NCBI GenBank assembly: GCA_031258475.1
Contig: JAIRMS010000029.1
Span: 1-7,948 of the forward strand
Origin: Holosporaceae bacterium
GTDB taxonomy: Bacteria; Pseudomonadota; Alphaproteobacteria; UBA3830
Length of the DNA: 7,948 nt
Reading direction: 5' to 3'
The position numbers and the translations under genes were made by a program. Positions 6,803 to 7,948 of the stretch are shown piece after piece. The notes under the pieces were generated by a model, which saw only the letters and a list, made by a program, of their open reading frames with translations, made no database searches and was not told where the DNA came from. Every line of letters starts with the position of its first letter. Position 1 is the first letter of the stretch.

Positions 6803-7816
6803 TCAATTTCCTTTCCACAAATGTGGAACTTTTGCTAAATATGTATTGAGCAACAACGGCCCTAATTTAACTGGGCCAAGCGGTAGATCTGATACAATCG
6901 TATTGTCACCTATACACCAAAAAAAATTACCATCTCTTTTGGAGGTCTTATTTTCAGCAGATTCATTTGGTATTATCTGTAAGTCACTGCAGCTTGTGCA
7001 AGGATTAAGCGCACTAGCAGCAAGAATTGGCAAAAATGAACTGAATTCCTTTTTCGCTTCGCCAAGTATTACGATTTGCGCTTCTGTATGCAAAGAGTGT
7101 AACCACCACTCGCAAGCTAACCGAATTTCTTTAGCTTCAATCCCCAATTTTTTACTTATTCCATCTACAGCATCCTTAAAGCGCCCACCATTTTTCATAG
7201 AGAAAGGATACAAAAAAATTTCTAAGGCCCAATTCTGGATGTTAGGTTCATCTAAGTGATCTATGACGTATCTGATAACGGTTGCAAACATATTTCCACT
7301 ACTTAAATCACCAACTGAACCAGCACCGTAATGTTCCGTCTTTCTCTGAGAAAGAGCTTTCAAAGCAGTGTTTGTCCATGTATATACTGCCTGCATTGCT
7401 GTCTTCAGTTTAAGTACTTCTACAGGCGTGTGTTTTCCACTCTCGATATAATTTTTCCATTCTTCTGCCTTTTCTTTTGAGAGATAAAGCCCTGAAGCTA
7501 ACTTAAAGGCCCCGAAAATTCCAAGGTATACGACATTTTCACGTTTGGCATTAAGATTATTCCTTATTCTTGCAATTTCATGGTCTCGTAACGGTTCAGC
7601 TTTTTTGGATTGCAAAATAACATATAGCCCCTTCTGTGTACGATAAACTAGCAGATTTCCATTTCCTTCAGTTCTCCATATTTTCGCTAATTCAATTGAA
7701 GCTCTAAAAAAATTCTTTTTTTCTTCTTCGTCTACAGCTTTTGTCCTCGCGTCCACCTTCATGGCATTAACTTTAGAGGTACTATCGATAAAGTATGTGT
7801 GTAAAACTCCCAACAC
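6803..7816 (-). CDS. Putative zinc-dependent deaminase-domain protein, 5' end truncated by an IS5-family element
   Basis: No whole-protein family is recognised. The C-terminal part (about 225-285) has LHTEAQIVI (H243, E245) and NPCTSC (P272, C273, C276), 29 residues apart from H243 to P272. This H-x-E...P-C-x-x-C arrangement is the zinc and proton-shuttle signature of the cytidine deaminase-like superfamily, which includes secreted nucleic-acid deaminase toxins and the OTT_1508-like family from Orientia and fungi. The preceding helical region (about 130-240) would form a family-specific N-terminal part. The frame is open above the GTG at 7816 back to the TGA of the IS5 transposase (7844-7846). 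It encodes a hydrophobic LVAATVVLGVLHTYF that looks like a cut membrane or signal segment, so the true start is probably lost. An internal ATG (7762) is an alternative start. The OTU gene begins 22 bp downstream. Substrate, activity and secretion are unknown. Confidence 0.6.
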   Translation of the reverse strand: MLGVLHTYFIDSTSKVNAMKVDARTKAVDEEEKKNFFRASIELAKIWRTEGNGNLLVYRTQKGLYVILQSKKAEPLRDHEIARIRNNLNAKRENVVYLGIFGAFKLASGLYLSKEKAEEWKNYIESGKHTPVEVLKLKTAMQAVYTWTNTALKALSQRKTEHYGAGSVGDLSSGNMFATVIRYVIDHLDEPNIQNWALEIFLYPFSMKNGGRFKDAVDGISKKLGIEAKEIRLACEWWLHSLHTEAQIVILGEAKKEFSSFLPILAASALNPCTSCSDLQIIPNESAENKTSKRDGNFFWCIGDNTIVSDLPLGPVKLGPLLLNTYLAKVPHLWKGN

Positions 7817-7833
7817 AACAGTAGCCGCTACTA

Positions 7834-7948
7834 GGCTCTGTCGTCATGAGATTTTCAACCAAAGCATGATGCATCTGATTTGAACAGCAGCAATGAATGA
7901 TTTGACATTTTTTGCATATCTTGTGGCGATACCTCTCCAGTCTTTCAG
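7834..7948 (-). mobile_element. IS5-family element, one end, running off the window
   Basis: The terminus ggctctgtcg starts at about 7834, beside a cta target-like sequence. It resembles the GGCTxTGT ends of IS5-family elements. The transposase 3' end lies 10 bp inside it. Only one end is present, so the target duplication cannot be checked. Confidence 0.75.
7844..7948 (-). CDS. IS5-family transposase, C-terminal fragment
   Basis: The minus strand reads LKDWRGIATRYAKNVKSF followed by IAAVQIRCIMLWLKIS and a stop (TGA at 7844-7846). The block RGIATRYxKxxxSFxAAVQIRCIxLWL is the typical C-terminal end of IS5-group DDE transposases, after the catalytic glutamate. The upstream part is outside the window. 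The stop lies 10 bp from the element end, as is usual for these compact elements. No frameshift is visible in this portion, so the element may be intact. Its reading frame is the same as that of the interrupted deaminase-like gene beyond the stop. Confidence 0.9.
   Translation of the reverse strand: MKDWRGIATRYAKNVKSFIAAVQIRCIMLWLKIS

Noticed and set aside
6846..7259. 137-codon plus-strand frame
   Set aside because: It is antisense to the deaminase-like gene, with no ribosome binding site or recognisable motif.

Overview
This 7.9 kb window looks like the genome of a host-associated alphaproteobacterium, probably an intracellular Rickettsiales- or Holosporales-type lineage. The evidence is a ChpT-type histidine phosphotransferase (a CckA-ChpT-CtrA relay component restricted to Alphaproteobacteria), a tRNA-Phe with encoded CCA, fragments of three different insertion sequences, a 'gtcattgcgag' palindromic repeat cluster, and two genes of effector or toxin type (OTU protease and deaminase-like). 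Genus cannot be told from the sequence alone.

Layout. Positions 1-261 hold the 5' part of a decayed IS1595-family transposase on the minus strand. Positions 422-2359 are a plus-strand pair: an alpha/beta hydrolase of the COG2945 type and tyrS, 21 bp apart, preceded by an 18-bp near-perfect palindrome. Positions 2448-2566 hold three copies of an inverted/direct repeat in the gap between convergent tyrS and the minus-strand rho-ycaR pair (rho 2820-4079; Trm112/UPF0434-like gene 2625-2813). A minus-strand tRNA-Phe (4189-4264) lies upstream of rho and diverges from a plus-strand chpT-like gene (4403-4981).

The second half (about 5000-7948) is accessory. It contains a frameshifted IS200/IS605 element with subterminal hairpins (about 5165-5700), an OTU-family cysteine protease gene (5731-6780, minus), and a larger upstream gene (6803-7816, minus). 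The product of that larger gene carries an HTE...PCTSC signature expected of zinc-dependent deaminases. An IS5-family element, whose transposase C-terminus is at 7844-7948, cuts into its 5' end. The deaminase-like and OTU genes are 22 bp apart on the same strand and are probably co-transcribed, or are two halves of one ancestral multidomain effector.

The main items for a second look are the deaminase-like/OTU pair, its truncation by IS5, and the tRNA-Phe in which the elbow pair 19:56 appears changed from G:C to A:U in a compensatory way.
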